A stretch of 64,000 nucleotides of DNA from Sneathiella limimaris. Its GTDB lineage: Bacteria > Pseudomonadota > Alphaproteobacteria > Sneathiellales > Sneathiellaceae. The stretch covers positions 2,294,001 to 2,358,000 of the forward strand of contig NZ_JABBYJ010000001.1 in the NCBI RefSeq assembly GCF_012932565.1, written 5' to 3'. The position numbers and the translations under genes were made by a program. Under the pieces are notes generated by a model. That model did not search any database, was not told the DNA's origin, and saw only the letters and a program-made list of their open reading frames with translations. Below are positions 27,757 to 36,356 of the stretch, in pieces (the first letter of the stretch is position 1; every line of letters starts with the position of its first letter).

Positions 27757-28326
27757 TCAGCTATTCTGAGCTAGTGCCTGCTCGGCACCGCTGATACTTG
27801 GATTGATGATGTCTTTGTTAAAAAGACTTTCGGTATTAAGTAGAGCCACCATTCGCTCCTCAGCGGTGACAAGCCCCATTAAGTGTTTGCTTTCCCCATT
27901 GTCGTCCATATCCGGAACGGGTCTGATATCGTCCTGTTCGACGGTCAAAATGTCAGACACACGGTCCACAAGGACCCCAATAATGCGTTCCCCAATTGCA
28001 ATGATAACGACAACATGAACGGGCGACGCTTCGGTCCGTCCTTGTTTGAAACGGCATCGCAAATCGAAAATTGGAACGATGATGCCTCTTAGGTTAAGAA
28101 CGCCCCGCATATATTCAGGTTGATTGGGAAGCACTGTAACCTCTGACCAGGCCTGGATTTCACGGACCTGCATAATGTCGACAGCATATTCCTCGTCGCC
28201 AATTGCAAAGGTAACGAATTGCTGGCTTCCATGAATGATCTGGTCATCGTTTTCTGCAACTTCTGACGCAGAAAGAGCGGCATTTCCCAGTTTTTCATCG
28301 CTATTTTTAACGTCTAATGCTTCCAT
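27757..28326 (-). CDS. cheW: Chemotaxis coupling protein CheW
   Basis: A 189-residue protein with a ~35-residue acidic leader and a CheW domain: FVTFAIGDEEYAVDIMQVREI, YMRGVLNLRGIIVPIFDLR and IGVLVDRVSDIL. It links receptors to CheA in the array. It lies between cheA (six-base gap) and the PAS receptor gene. Confidence 0.95.
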   Translation of the reverse strand: MEALDVKNSDEKLGNAALSASEVAENDDQIIHGSQQFVTFAIGDEEYAVDIMQVREIQAWSEVTVLPNQPEYMRGVLNLRGIIVPIFDLRCRFKQGRTEASPVHVVVIIAIGERIIGVLVDRVSDILTVEQDDIRPVPDMDDNGESKHLMGLVTAEERMVALLNTESLFNKDIINPSISGAEQALAQNS

Positions 28327-28332
28327 ACTTAA

Positions 28333-30507
28333 TTATCCTGCTGGTTGGGTCGATACACCATTTTCAAGAGTGGCGATCCCTGTCATATCTGAAGGTGGAA
28401 TGATATTTTCGTGTCCACTTCCATTGCTTGAACCATTATTTGGTCCACCGGAAGCTGATCCTTCCTTCAGGTATTTCTGTGAAATTTTGTAGAGCGCTTC
28501 GATATCCAGGATTGGGGCAACCTTGCCGTTTCCGAGGATTGTGGCTGCGGAAATACCCACTACTGGTCGATAGTTATTTTCCAAACTTTTGATAACGACC
28601 TGTTGTTGCCCTATGAGCTCATCAACCACGATACCGGTTGTGCCAAATTCCTCGCTTTCCACAAGTACGACGAGGGCTTTGGAAGGATCGCTTTCAGCGT
28701 TCTGAATATTGAACAGCTGATGCAATGAGCAGAGCGGAATATATTGGCCGCGAATTGAGACAAGTCGCTGGCCGTTAGGTAATTTTTTAAGACTTTCCTT
28801 CGTGGGGCGCAGACTTTCCACAATGTTTGGAATAGGAATAACGTATTTTGCGTGTCCCACCTGGACAATCATGCCGTCCATCACCGCAAGGGTAAGGGGC
28901 AGGGTCATTGTGAAGCGTGACCCCTTGCCAGGATTTGACTGAATGGAAACGCGGCCGCCCAGAGCCTGAATGTTTCTGCGAACGACGTCCATTCCGACGC
29001 CACGTCCAGAAACATCTGTAACTTTTTCCGCGGTCGAAAATCCTGGTGCGAAGATCATGTTATCAATCTCCTCATCAGATGGGGTTGCGTTTTCTGCAAT
29101 CAGTCCACGTTCTATTGCACGCTTTAAAACGGCTTCACGGTTGATACCGCGACCATCATCGGAAATTGTGATTACAATCCGGCCTCCGCGATGTTCAGCT
29201 GATAAAGTCACATTTCCGGTTTCAGGTTTACCAGCAGCGATGCGATCTTCTGTGCTTTCAAGGCCATGATCCAATGAATTGCGGATCATATGGGTAATGG
29301 GATCGCTAATTTCTTCGATAACGGTTTTGTCGACTTCGGTCTGTTCTCCGACAGTCGTCAGCGTAACCTTCTTATCAAGCTTAGCAGCAAGCTCCCGTAC
29401 AAGTCTTGGCATACGGGAAAATACAGATTTTACGGGCTGCATCCGAATAGCCATCACGCTTTCCTGCAGTTCCCGTGTGTGTAATGCCAGTTCTTCCAGA
29501 CCCCTAACCATATTGGGGTATTGTTCTGTTGGAAGGTCGTCTGTTTGCTGAGATAGCATAGATTGTGTGATAACAAGTTCACCCACCATGTTCACAAGGC
29601 GATCAATGCGATCCAGTTCAACGCGAATGGACGTAACTTTTGGGGCGGCTTGTTTCTGTGTTTTTGCCGGTGCGGTAGTTTTTTCAGGAGCTGTTTCAGC
29701 TGTTTTAGTCTCCGCTGTTGCGGAAGCTTCTGAGGCCAATTCGTCTGTTTTTTCTATTTCAGAAGATGAAGGCGTGTCTCCAGCTACTGTAATGGAAAGA
29801 TCGCAATCCTCAGTTACGAACTCAAATACCTCTTCGATTTCTGAAATATCTTCATCAGAAACTAAAGTAAATTTCCAAGCGAAATATGCTTCTTCGCCAT
29901 CCATGCTCGCAAGAGAGGGGAGTCGATCCAAATCAGGCTCGGCAGTCAGTTCTCCAAGTGTTTTGAGTTCACGAACAATTAGCAGAGGTTCGTTTGCGTG
30001 TTTGAATAGTTCTGCCTTGGGGGCAAAAGAAATATGATATGTTTTTTGCTTCGCGTCAGACGCTTCAGGTGAAGTCTCTGAAACTTCTTCTACTTCAACG
30101 TCCTTTGTCTCTGAAATCTTCTCTCCTTTGGTCATAAGAGTAATCTCATCGAGGATCTCTTTACCAAACTCAGGAGTTAATGCTTCTTCGTTTTCCGCAG
30201 ACTCTACCATCGCGCTAAGGATATCTGACGCGCGGAAAAGCAGGCTTACACCTTCTTCAGTTACTGCAATCCTGCCATCGCGCATTCGGTCCAGTAACGC
30301 TTCAAATTCGTGTGAAAATTCAGCAAGTTGCGTGAATTTAAAGGCGCCTGCGCCTGCTTTGATTGAATGAACTGCCCGAAAAATAGCATTCATAACTTCA
30401 GGATCATCTGAAGCGTCTGCCAGTTCAGATAGCTGAGTTTCAACGTCGCTTAAAAGCTCTGCGCACTCTGCAAAATAGGTTGCTTTAAATTGGGCAAATT
30501 CGTCCAT
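28333..30507 (-). CDS. cheA: Chemotaxis histidine kinase CheA
   Basis: A 724-residue kinase. The HPt (P1) domain has His47 in FRAVHSIKAGAGAF. A P2-like segment (~155-250, starting YHISFAPKAEL) follows, then an Ala/Glu/Thr-rich linker. The dimerisation domain (IRVELDRIDRLVNMVGELV) precedes the ATP-binding domain (ITHMIRNSLDHGLES, SDDGRGI, GRGVGMDVV) and the C-terminal CheW-like P5 domain. It phosphorylates CheY, CheB and possibly the PP2C response regulator of the same operon. Confidence 0.95.
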   Translation of the reverse strand: MDEFAQFKATYFAECAELLSDVETQLSELADASDDPEVMNAIFRAVHSIKAGAGAFKFTQLAEFSHEFEALLDRMRDGRIAVTEEGVSLLFRASDILSAMVESAENEEALTPEFGKEILDEITLMTKGEKISETKDVEVEEVSETSPEASDAKQKTYHISFAPKAELFKHANEPLLIVRELKTLGELTAEPDLDRLPSLASMDGEEAYFAWKFTLVSDEDISEIEEVFEFVTEDCDLSITVAGDTPSSSEIEKTDELASEASATAETKTAETAPEKTTAPAKTQKQAAPKVTSIRVELDRIDRLVNMVGELVITQSMLSQQTDDLPTEQYPNMVRGLEELALHTRELQESVMAIRMQPVKSVFSRMPRLVRELAAKLDKKVTLTTVGEQTEVDKTVIEEISDPITHMIRNSLDHGLESTEDRIAAGKPETGNVTLSAEHRGGRIVITISDDGRGINREAVLKRAIERGLIAENATPSDEEIDNMIFAPGFSTAEKVTDVSGRGVGMDVVRRNIQALGGRVSIQSNPGKGSRFTMTLPLTLAVMDGMIVQVGHAKYVIPIPNIVESLRPTKESLKKLPNGQRLVSIRGQYIPLCSLHQLFNIQNAESDPSKALVVLVESEEFGTTGIVVDELIGQQQVVIKSLENNYRPVVGISAATILGNGKVAPILDIEALYKISQKYLKEGSASGGPNNGSSNGSGHENIIPPSDMTGIATLENGVSTQPAG

Positions 30508-30531
30508 GGTAATTCCCGTGTCCTATGATTT

Positions 30532-30897
30532 TCAGCCGCAGACTTTCTGAACCACTTTCAAGAGCTTTTCAGGCTCAAATGGTTTTACAATCCAGCCTGT
30601 TGCACCGGCTGCCCGACCTTCATTCTTTTTGCTATCGTCACTTTCGGTCGTCAGAACCAGAATGGGGGTGGAGCTATGTGCTGGGTTTTGCCGTAGCGCT
30701 TTTACCAACCCGATCCCATCCATGTTGGGCATGTTGATATCTGTAATTACGAGATCCACCATGTTTGACTTGATTGCGTCTAATGCAAGCAGGCCGTCAG
30801 CAGCTTCGACAACTTCATACCCTGCACCTTTGAGTGTGAAGCTGACCATGTCGCGCATGGTTTTGGAATCGTCTACTGCTAGAACTCTCTTCCCCAT
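30532..30897 (-). CDS. cheY: Chemotaxis response regulator CheY
   Basis: A 121-residue single receiver domain: VLAVDDSKTMRDMV acidic pocket, phosphoacceptor Asp53 in LVITDINMPNMDG, LVLTTES with the switch Thr and IVKPF with the conserved Lys. It starts immediately after the stop of the leading STAS gene. No CheZ, CheC, CheX or FliY gene is present in the operon; see the soluble receptor for a possible phosphatase. Confidence 0.95.
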   Translation of the reverse strand: MGKRVLAVDDSKTMRDMVSFTLKGAGYEVVEAADGLLALDAIKSNMVDLVITDINMPNMDGIGLVKALRQNPAHSSTPILVLTTESDDSKKNEGRAAGATGWIVKPFEPEKLLKVVQKVCG

Positions 30898-31194
30898 TTA
30901 TTCGGTACTCCATTTAGAAAAGACATTTGCTAGTCCGAGATCATTTATGGCTGAATTCAGAGCATCACTGGGTTCTGATATCCGTAACGATTTATCGGCT
31001 TCTTCAAGAGACTTACCCATTGCAACAATCACCTGCAGGCAGGGGGTTGTGATTGTTTCAACTTTCGAAGCATCAAGCGTTACATCAGAGACTGAGCCTT
31101 GAAGTTGTAGAAATGTTTCACGAAGATTTTCCGCAATACTCAAATTGAGAATTTCTGGAAGCATTACATTATTTTCATTGACTTCGATCTGCAC
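30898..31194 (-). CDS. STAS-domain protein at head of chemosensory operon
   Basis: A 98-residue single STAS domain starting with GTG at 31194; no in-frame ATG is close enough to keep the first strand. The order LPEILNLSIAENLRETFLQL, VTLDASKVETITTP, CLQVIVAMG is typical of the small STAS proteins found beside cheY in several F7-like clusters. Unlike the second STAS gene of this operon, the phosphorylation loop has Thr-Thr-Pro rather than Asp-Ser-Ala-Gly, so phosphorylation is uncertain. Ribosome-site match is weak. Confidence 0.82.
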   Translation of the reverse strand: MQIEVNENNVMLPEILNLSIAENLRETFLQLQGSVSDVTLDASKVETITTPCLQVIVAMGKSLEEADKSLRISEPSDALNSAINDLGLANVFSKWSTE

Positions 31195-31659
31195 GGCTTA
31201 ACCATAAATGTTGAAATTAAAGACAAATTTTGAACTCAGGTTTACGCATTACTTTAGTGATATGCTTAAAGTCGCTGATTAATGTTAATTTGAGGTTAAA
31301 AATATTTTCTAATGCACGCTCAGGTAACATTAAGGCTATCTAAATAAGAATATTAAACATATTTATGGTTAATGATTGTTGGGGTGCAATCAATTTTAGA
31401 AATATTTTAATGTTAAAATACTATTTGATAAATACATGTAATATATTGGTAATTTTAGATTTTATATTATTTTTTTATCGGTGGACTGATTGAAAATGGG
31501 TAAACAGTCTAAATCTATGATAGAAATCAAACAATTTTTTCTCATTTCAATATTTTGATTACACTAAATTACTGATTATATAATTATCTAAATGGTAGTA
31601 CGCTGGTTTCACCAGTTATTGATTGATTTATATGGATTTAGTCATAGGAGTACCTGGAT
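31195..31659. other. AT-rich divergent promoter region of chemosensory operon
   Basis: 465 bases, very AT-rich, between the chemosensory operon and the degenerate GGDEF gene. It holds a 12-base exact inverted repeat, TTAACCATAAAT at 31198-31209 and its complement at 31361-31372. I see no gene, and no clear sigma-28 or sigma-54 promoter. GGAG lies about nine bases ahead of the plus-strand gene as its ribosome site. Confidence 0.55.
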
Positions 31660-32607
31660 ATGGGAGCTGCAAATCTGGCAATACATATTGGTAAACCGAT
31701 GAGGTTGTTGCTTGTCAGTAAGCGGGAGCAGACCAAGGCGTTATTTCAGAATATGGTTGCCAGCAATCAGTTGCTTGCATTGGATGAAGTCAATCTGGAT
31801 GAGGTTGGTGAAAAAGTAAAAAACAGTTCCTTGCCAACGCTGCTTGTTATTACAGAGCAGCGGCTTGATAAAGCCATGGTCGCGCAGATACAAAGATGGC
31901 AATCTGACTTACCTGCACATCAGTTCAGCATATTGTTTTTCCTAAAATCTCAGGATCTGAAAAATATCCCTGACGTTATCAATGCCAATTATTTTGACTA
32001 TGCGTTGGAACCGGTGTCAGAACATGATTGTCAGGTTCGAATTGCCCTGGCGATTGAAAGGTTATTCCGTGAAGAAGCGTTTAATTTGATTGGTCAGCGG
32101 GATACCCTTACAGGCTTGTTGGGAAGATTGGCGTTTCTCGAGAGGGGAAGGGCTCTGTTTGCAAGTGCAGAAAGAGACCAAATCACCCTATCTTGCGTAA
32201 TGCTCTCACTGGACGACGTAAGCTTCTCAGGCAATTCTTTACCTGAAACAGAGCAAGGGAAAATTCTACTGTCTGTTTCAGAAATTCTTGAGAAACGGCA
32301 AAGAGACACTGATTTACTGTGTCGGTATCGAGAAAACATATTTTGTATACTGGCCGTAAATATGCGGACCACACACCTTTATACCTTTATGGATGACTTA
32401 GCTCTTGCCGTTCAGTCGCAAAATTATATGGTCAAGGGGCATCCCCTGCAGATCAGTATTGGAGCAACCAATAAACTGGGACTGACACTTGATGCAATGC
32501 TTCGGCAGACAGAAGCGGCTCTATTGGAATCCATTAAAAAAGGTAACAATGCGATTACGGTTCAATCTGAAGCGTCAGAATTAGAGACCAATAGAAGGGC
32601 TGTTTAA
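31660..32607 (+). CDS. Receiver-like protein with degenerate GGDEF domain
   Basis: A 315-residue protein. Residues ~10-130 have a receiver-like strand-helix pattern without a clear phosphoacceptor. Residues ~140-300 align with a GGDEF domain (RDTLTGLLGRLAFLERG, LFASAERDQITLSCVMLSLDD), but the active-site loop reads CRYRENIF instead of GG[DE]EF, so it should not make c-di-GMP. It shares the LFASAxRxQIT stretch with the intact cyclase at 34705, so the two look paralogous. It diverges from the chemosensory operon and its last four bases overlap the convergent rluA gene. Confidence 0.8.
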   Translation: MGAANLAIHIGKPMRLLLVSKREQTKALFQNMVASNQLLALDEVNLDEVGEKVKNSSLPTLLVITEQRLDKAMVAQIQRWQSDLPAHQFSILFFLKSQDLKNIPDVINANYFDYALEPVSEHDCQVRIALAIERLFREEAFNLIGQRDTLTGLLGRLAFLERGRALFASAERDQITLSCVMLSLDDVSFSGNSLPETEQGKILLSVSEILEKRQRDTDLLCRYRENIFCILAVNMRTTHLYTFMDDLALAVQSQNYMVKGHPLQISIGATNKLGLTLDAMLRQTEAALLESIKKGNNAITVQSEASELETNRRAV

Positions 32608-33263
32608 TTTCGTAAAAACGGTAAGTCGGTGAAGAATTCAACCCGTTCATGTGTGATCGGGTGAGTAAAGCTGAGAAAACTGGCATGGAGTTGCAGGCGG
32701 TCTGCCAATTTTATGATTTCAGGTGGTGCATATAAGGCATCCCCCAAAATTGGATGACCAATTGCCTGCATGTGAACCCTTAGCTGATGGGATCTTCCGG
32801 TAAAAGGCATAAGCCTTATGAGGCTACAAGCCTCTCTTTTTTCAAGTATTTGCCATTTCGTAAGTGCAGGCTTTCCTTTTTCTGGATCGACCTTCTGTTT
32901 GGGTCTGTTTGGCCAGTCAGCGATTAATGCAAGGTCAATGAGACCGCTTTGTTCTTTGGGGTAGCCCGAGACAAGGGCGTGATAGACTTTATAAACCTCT
33001 CTTTGTTGAAATGCTTTTCCAAGATGACTTTGTGCTCTTTTGGAAAGAGCAAAAAGAACAATGCCAGAGGTTTCCATATCCAGTCTGTGAACAACTTCAA
33101 CTGTCGGAAATTGTTTTTGAAGGCGTGAATAGAGGCAATCCGCTTTTTCAGGTCCTCGGCCTGGAACCGTTAATAATCCAGAGGGCTTGTTTGCAATGAG
33201 AATGTGATCATCGCAAAAAAGAACCGGAGCATATGGCTCCTGTGGTGGGGTGTAAGAATTCAT
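32604..33263 (-). CDS. rluA: RNA pseudouridine synthase, RluA family
   Basis: A 219-residue enzyme without an S4 domain, matching the length of the dual-specificity tRNA/23S rRNA synthase RluA. The catalytic Asp lies in HRLDMETSGIVLFAL, and later family motifs are KVYHALVSGYP, MPFTGRSHQLRVHM and GHPILGDALYA. It isomerises specific uridines. It could instead be a related short RluC/D-clade member; the RNA target cannot be proven from sequence. Confidence 0.85.
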   Translation of the reverse strand: MNSYTPPQEPYAPVLFCDDHILIANKPSGLLTVPGRGPEKADCLYSRLQKQFPTVEVVHRLDMETSGIVLFALSKRAQSHLGKAFQQREVYKVYHALVSGYPKEQSGLIDLALIADWPNRPKQKVDPEKGKPALTKWQILEKREACSLIRLMPFTGRSHQLRVHMQAIGHPILGDALYAPPEIIKLADRLQLHASFLSFTHPITHERVEFFTDLPFLRN

Positions 33264-33316
33264 TGTCGGACCGATGTTGAATAACGGTTTTTTATCTTAC
33301 ACGGATAAATCCATCA

Positions 33317-33345
33317 AAGAAAAAGAGGCCGGCTTGACCGGCCTC
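33317..33345 (-). terminator. Rho-independent terminator after acyl-CoA dehydrogenase gene
   Basis: On the minus strand GAGGCCGG-TCAAG-CCGGCCTC, an eight-base GC-rich stem, is followed by TTTTTCTTT. It lies a few bases past the acyl-CoA dehydrogenase stop and separates that gene from rluA. Confidence 0.9.
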
Positions 33346-33353
33346 AACGATAT

Positions 33354-34499
33354 TTATGAATTTTTGAGCAAATCCTTGCCGATGATCTGTTTCATGATTT
33401 CTGATGAACCGCCCGCAATCCGGGTCATCCGGTTATCAGTCCATGCACGGGCAATCGGGTATTCCCACATATAGCCATAGCCACCATGAAGTTGAACGCA
33501 CTCATCAAGGACCTGCATTAAAATTTCGGTCGTTTGAAGCTTGGCCATCGCAGCTGTTACAGCATCCAACTCACCTTTCAGATGATCCTCCAGGCAGCGA
33601 TCAACGAAATAGCGAAGCATGACTGCCTGAGACTTTATTTCAGCTAATTTAAACTGAGTGTTCTGGAAATCAGCGATGGAACGACCAAATGCTTTTCGTT
33701 CACTCGTATAGGCAACAGTCCATTCAAGGGCAGCTTCAATAACGGCAACGGACCGGATGGCAATCACAAGTCTTTCCTGTGCCAATTGCTCCATTAATTG
33801 GTAGAAGCCTTTGCCTTCTTCACCAAGAATATTGGAGTAGGGAACACGTACATCATTAAAGAAAAGTTCTGAAGTGTCTTGCGCTTTATACCCAATTTTT
33901 TCCAGGTTACGGCCTCGCTCAAAACCCGCACGGTCTCCTTCCATCAGCAGAAGGCTGACCCCTTTACCCTTGGCTTCAGGATCTGTTTTGCAGGCCAGAA
34001 CCACTAAATCTGCAATTTGGCCATTGCTGATAAAGACTTTTTGACCATTTACGACCAGATCATCGCCATCTCGAATAGCGGTTGTCCGGATATTCTGAAG
34101 ATCTGATCCTGCACCGGGCTCTGTCATGGCAACAGCAGCAATAACTTCTCCTGAAACCAGTTTTGGGAGCCACTTTTTCTTCTGTTCTTCTGTACCGTAG
34201 TGCATCAGGTAAGGAGCAACGATCTCGGAGTGGAGGTGAAAAGCAGGTCCAGTTGCGCCAACTCTAGCGATTTCTTCACAGAAAATAGCGCTGTAGAGAA
34301 AATCTGCACCTGGTCCACCGTATTCTTCTGGAACCGTGCAGCAAAGGAAGCCTGCTTCTCCGGCTTCGCGCCAAACGGATTTTGGAACTTGTCCATCCTT
34401 TTCCCATTGGTCATGAAAAGGTGCAATCCGTTCTTCTGCGAACTTTCGGGCGGCTTGCTGAAAAATGCGATGGTCTTCTGTCAGAAGTCTGCGTGTCAT
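33354..34499 (-). CDS. Acyl-CoA dehydrogenase
   Basis: A 381-residue flavoenzyme of the acyl-CoA dehydrogenase family. Landmarks are FLCCTVPEEYGGPGADFLY, the FAD-contacting AVAMTEPGAGSDLQNIRT and VFISNGQIADLVVLACKT. The C-terminal LHGGYGYMWEYPIARAWTDNRM and IAGGSSEIMKQIIG are typical of the long-chain/isovaleryl-like branch. It inserts a trans-2 double bond into an acyl-CoA and passes electrons to ETF. It is a single-gene unit closed by its own terminator. Chain-length specificity is unknown. Confidence 0.9.
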   Translation of the reverse strand: MTRRLLTEDHRIFQQAARKFAEERIAPFHDQWEKDGQVPKSVWREAGEAGFLCCTVPEEYGGPGADFLYSAIFCEEIARVGATGPAFHLHSEIVAPYLMHYGTEEQKKKWLPKLVSGEVIAAVAMTEPGAGSDLQNIRTTAIRDGDDLVVNGQKVFISNGQIADLVVLACKTDPEAKGKGVSLLLMEGDRAGFERGRNLEKIGYKAQDTSELFFNDVRVPYSNILGEEGKGFYQLMEQLAQERLVIAIRSVAVIEAALEWTVAYTSERKAFGRSIADFQNTQFKLAEIKSQAVMLRYFVDRCLEDHLKGELDAVTAAMAKLQTTEILMQVLDECVQLHGGYGYMWEYPIARAWTDNRMTRIAGGSSEIMKQIIGKDLLKNS

Positions 34500-34704
34500 T
34501 TGGAAACCCTATTTTCTTAATTTACTTTGTGGGATTTTGGGGCGATTTTTGATGATAATTGGTCAATAAGCAACCAAAAAGATAAGCTAGCTTAGTAATT
34601 TATTTTCCAATTTGACATTGTTTCCTGAAATTTACGCTATAAAGAATTATTAAGGTGGTAAGGTGTAATTTGTCCTGATTGACTACGGACAGGGGTTTTC
34701 GGGT

Positions 34705-36003
34705 ATGACGTCACTTGAGACAACAGTGCAGATTGATAAAGGTTCCGCGGCAAAGGAGCGACTGCTACTTGTTGAGCATTCACCAATATATCTAGCGGTA
34801 TTGGAAAGTTCACTGCGGGAAGTTTTCTCTGGTGAGATTGATGTTGTTCATCATTTCGATGATCTGGAAGAAAAATTATCCGCAAATCGCGACGACTATT
34901 TTTTGGCACTTGTATCTTCTGTTGTTCCAGGAGCAACCGACGGTGAAGCCCTCGAATTTGTTCATAAAAGCGGGATTTCGACGCTTGCGCTTGTAAATTC
35001 CTCACAGGTTGACTTAATTGCCCGAGTGAAAACACTGGGGATCGTTGATTATCTTATTAAAGAGAATGTTGGGGATCTCGACCTTGTTCGCCAGGCGGTA
35101 AAGCGTTTGGATAATAACAGGCACACAAAAGTGTTGGTCGCCGCAAGCCCGGAAACTTTGCGACAATCGGTTCGATATTCTCTGGAAAAGCATCTTTTTA
35201 AGGTGGTTGAGGTGGATAACCCTGATGCTGCTTTGAAAGCGGTTGAAAATAATCCATCCATTCGGTTGGTAATCGCTGGCTTTACCGAAACCGAGATGAA
35301 AAATTTTGACTTCATAAAGAAACTTCGGTTGGGGAGAGACCCAGAGGATCTCGCCATTGTTGGAATTGCGCCCAAAGATCATAACCGCTTTGCTGCAGAC
35401 CTGATCCGTTTTGGCGCTGATGATTTCATTCAGACACCGTTGGATGCGGACGAGTTTGAAACCCGCGTAGCGATGAACATGAACAAAATGGATATGCTGA
35501 ATGAACTGATGTTCAGAGCAACGACCGATTATCTGACCAAGCTTCCCAATCGGATGTTTTTTATGGACTCAGCGCCAAATTTGTTTGCAAGTGCTCAGCG
35601 CGGACAAATTACCATTGATATCGCTATGATCGACATGGATCGGTTTAAGCGGATCAACGATACTTATGGTCATGAGGCCGGTGATGAAATCCTGGCTGAA
35701 GTTGCTAACGCGCTGAAATCAATCCTTCGAAATACAGATATTCTTGCGCGCATGGGTGGGGAGGAGTTCTGCCTGCTGGCTGTTAATGTTGATAAAGACC
35801 ACAGGGAAAGCTTTTTCAACAGCCTTCGTGAAGCGATTGCGACATTGCGATTTAACTATGGGGGTGAAGATGTCCGTGTGACGGCCAGTATGGGGATCGC
35901 TTCTGAACTGGGCAGTTCAATAGAGGACATGATCAATCGGGCTGATAAAGGACTTTATCAGGCGAAAAAACTCGGTCGCAATCAATGTGTTTTCGTGGAC
36001 TAG
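34705..36003 (+). CDS. PleD-like diguanylate cyclase with two degenerate receivers
   Basis: A 432-residue protein with two receiver-like domains (~10-130 and ~145-265) and a GGDEF domain (~275-432). The cyclase is intact: TTDYLTKLPNRMFFM, DMDRFKRINDTYGHEAGD, the active site ARMGGEEFCLLAV and an inhibitory-site RNTD exactly five residues before GGEEF. In both receivers the expected phospho-Asp is missing (FLALVSSVVPG; LVIAGFTETEM). It should make c-di-GMP with product inhibition but not use classical Asp phosphorylation. It converges with the suf operon, with only two bases between the stop codons. Confidence 0.87.
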   Translation: MTSLETTVQIDKGSAAKERLLLVEHSPIYLAVLESSLREVFSGEIDVVHHFDDLEEKLSANRDDYFLALVSSVVPGATDGEALEFVHKSGISTLALVNSSQVDLIARVKTLGIVDYLIKENVGDLDLVRQAVKRLDNNRHTKVLVAASPETLRQSVRYSLEKHLFKVVEVDNPDAALKAVENNPSIRLVIAGFTETEMKNFDFIKKLRLGRDPEDLAIVGIAPKDHNRFAADLIRFGADDFIQTPLDADEFETRVAMNMNKMDMLNELMFRATTDYLTKLPNRMFFMDSAPNLFASAQRGQITIDIAMIDMDRFKRINDTYGHEAGDEILAEVANALKSILRNTDILARMGGEEFCLLAVNVDKDHRESFFNSLREAIATLRFNYGGEDVRVTASMGIASELGSSIEDMINRADKGLYQAKKLGRNQCVFVD

Positions 36004-36005
36004 CC

Positions 36006-36347
36006 TTATACGTGAAAAGATGAGCCGCAGCCGCAGCGTCCCTTTTCATTGGGGTTCACGAACGTGAATTTGGATTCAAGGCCTTTTTCTTCCCAATCCA
36101 TCTCGGTGCCATTTACATACTGAATGGCATCTTCATCGACGAGCAGGCGTACCTTGCCAGTATCTACAATTGCGTCTGACTCTTTTTCTTCAGTCGCATA
36201 ATCCATTGTGTAGGAAAGGCCATTGCAGCCTGTATTGGTAATGCCAATGCGCAAGCCAAGAACAGGCTTGTCATTTTGGGAAAGCAAGGTGCTTAGCCGG
36301 GCTTCGGCTTTTTCCGTCAATGTCATAATCTGTGCATCACTCATCAA
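36006..36347 (-). CDS. sufA: A-type Fe-S carrier protein (SufA/HesB/IscA family)
   Basis: A 113-residue HesB-like protein with the three conserved Cys: one in NTGCNGLSYTMDY and two in GRCGCGSSF near the C-terminus. It accepts a cluster from SufBCD and passes it to target proteins. It is the last gene of the suf operon, nine bases after sufT. Whether it is a SufA or an ErpA-type carrier cannot be fixed by eye; position favours SufA. Confidence 0.9.
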   Translation of the reverse strand: MMSDAQIMTLTEKAEARLSTLLSQNDKPVLGLRIGITNTGCNGLSYTMDYATEEKESDAIVDTGKVRLLVDEDAIQYVNGTEMDWEEKGLESKFTFVNPNEKGRCGCGSSFHV

Positions 36348-36356
36348 CTCACCTCT

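Noticed and set aside
29567-30037. A 156-residue plus-strand frame inside cheA
   Set aside because: Lies opposite the Ala/Glu/Thr-rich linker of CheA; composition is a reflection of that linker.
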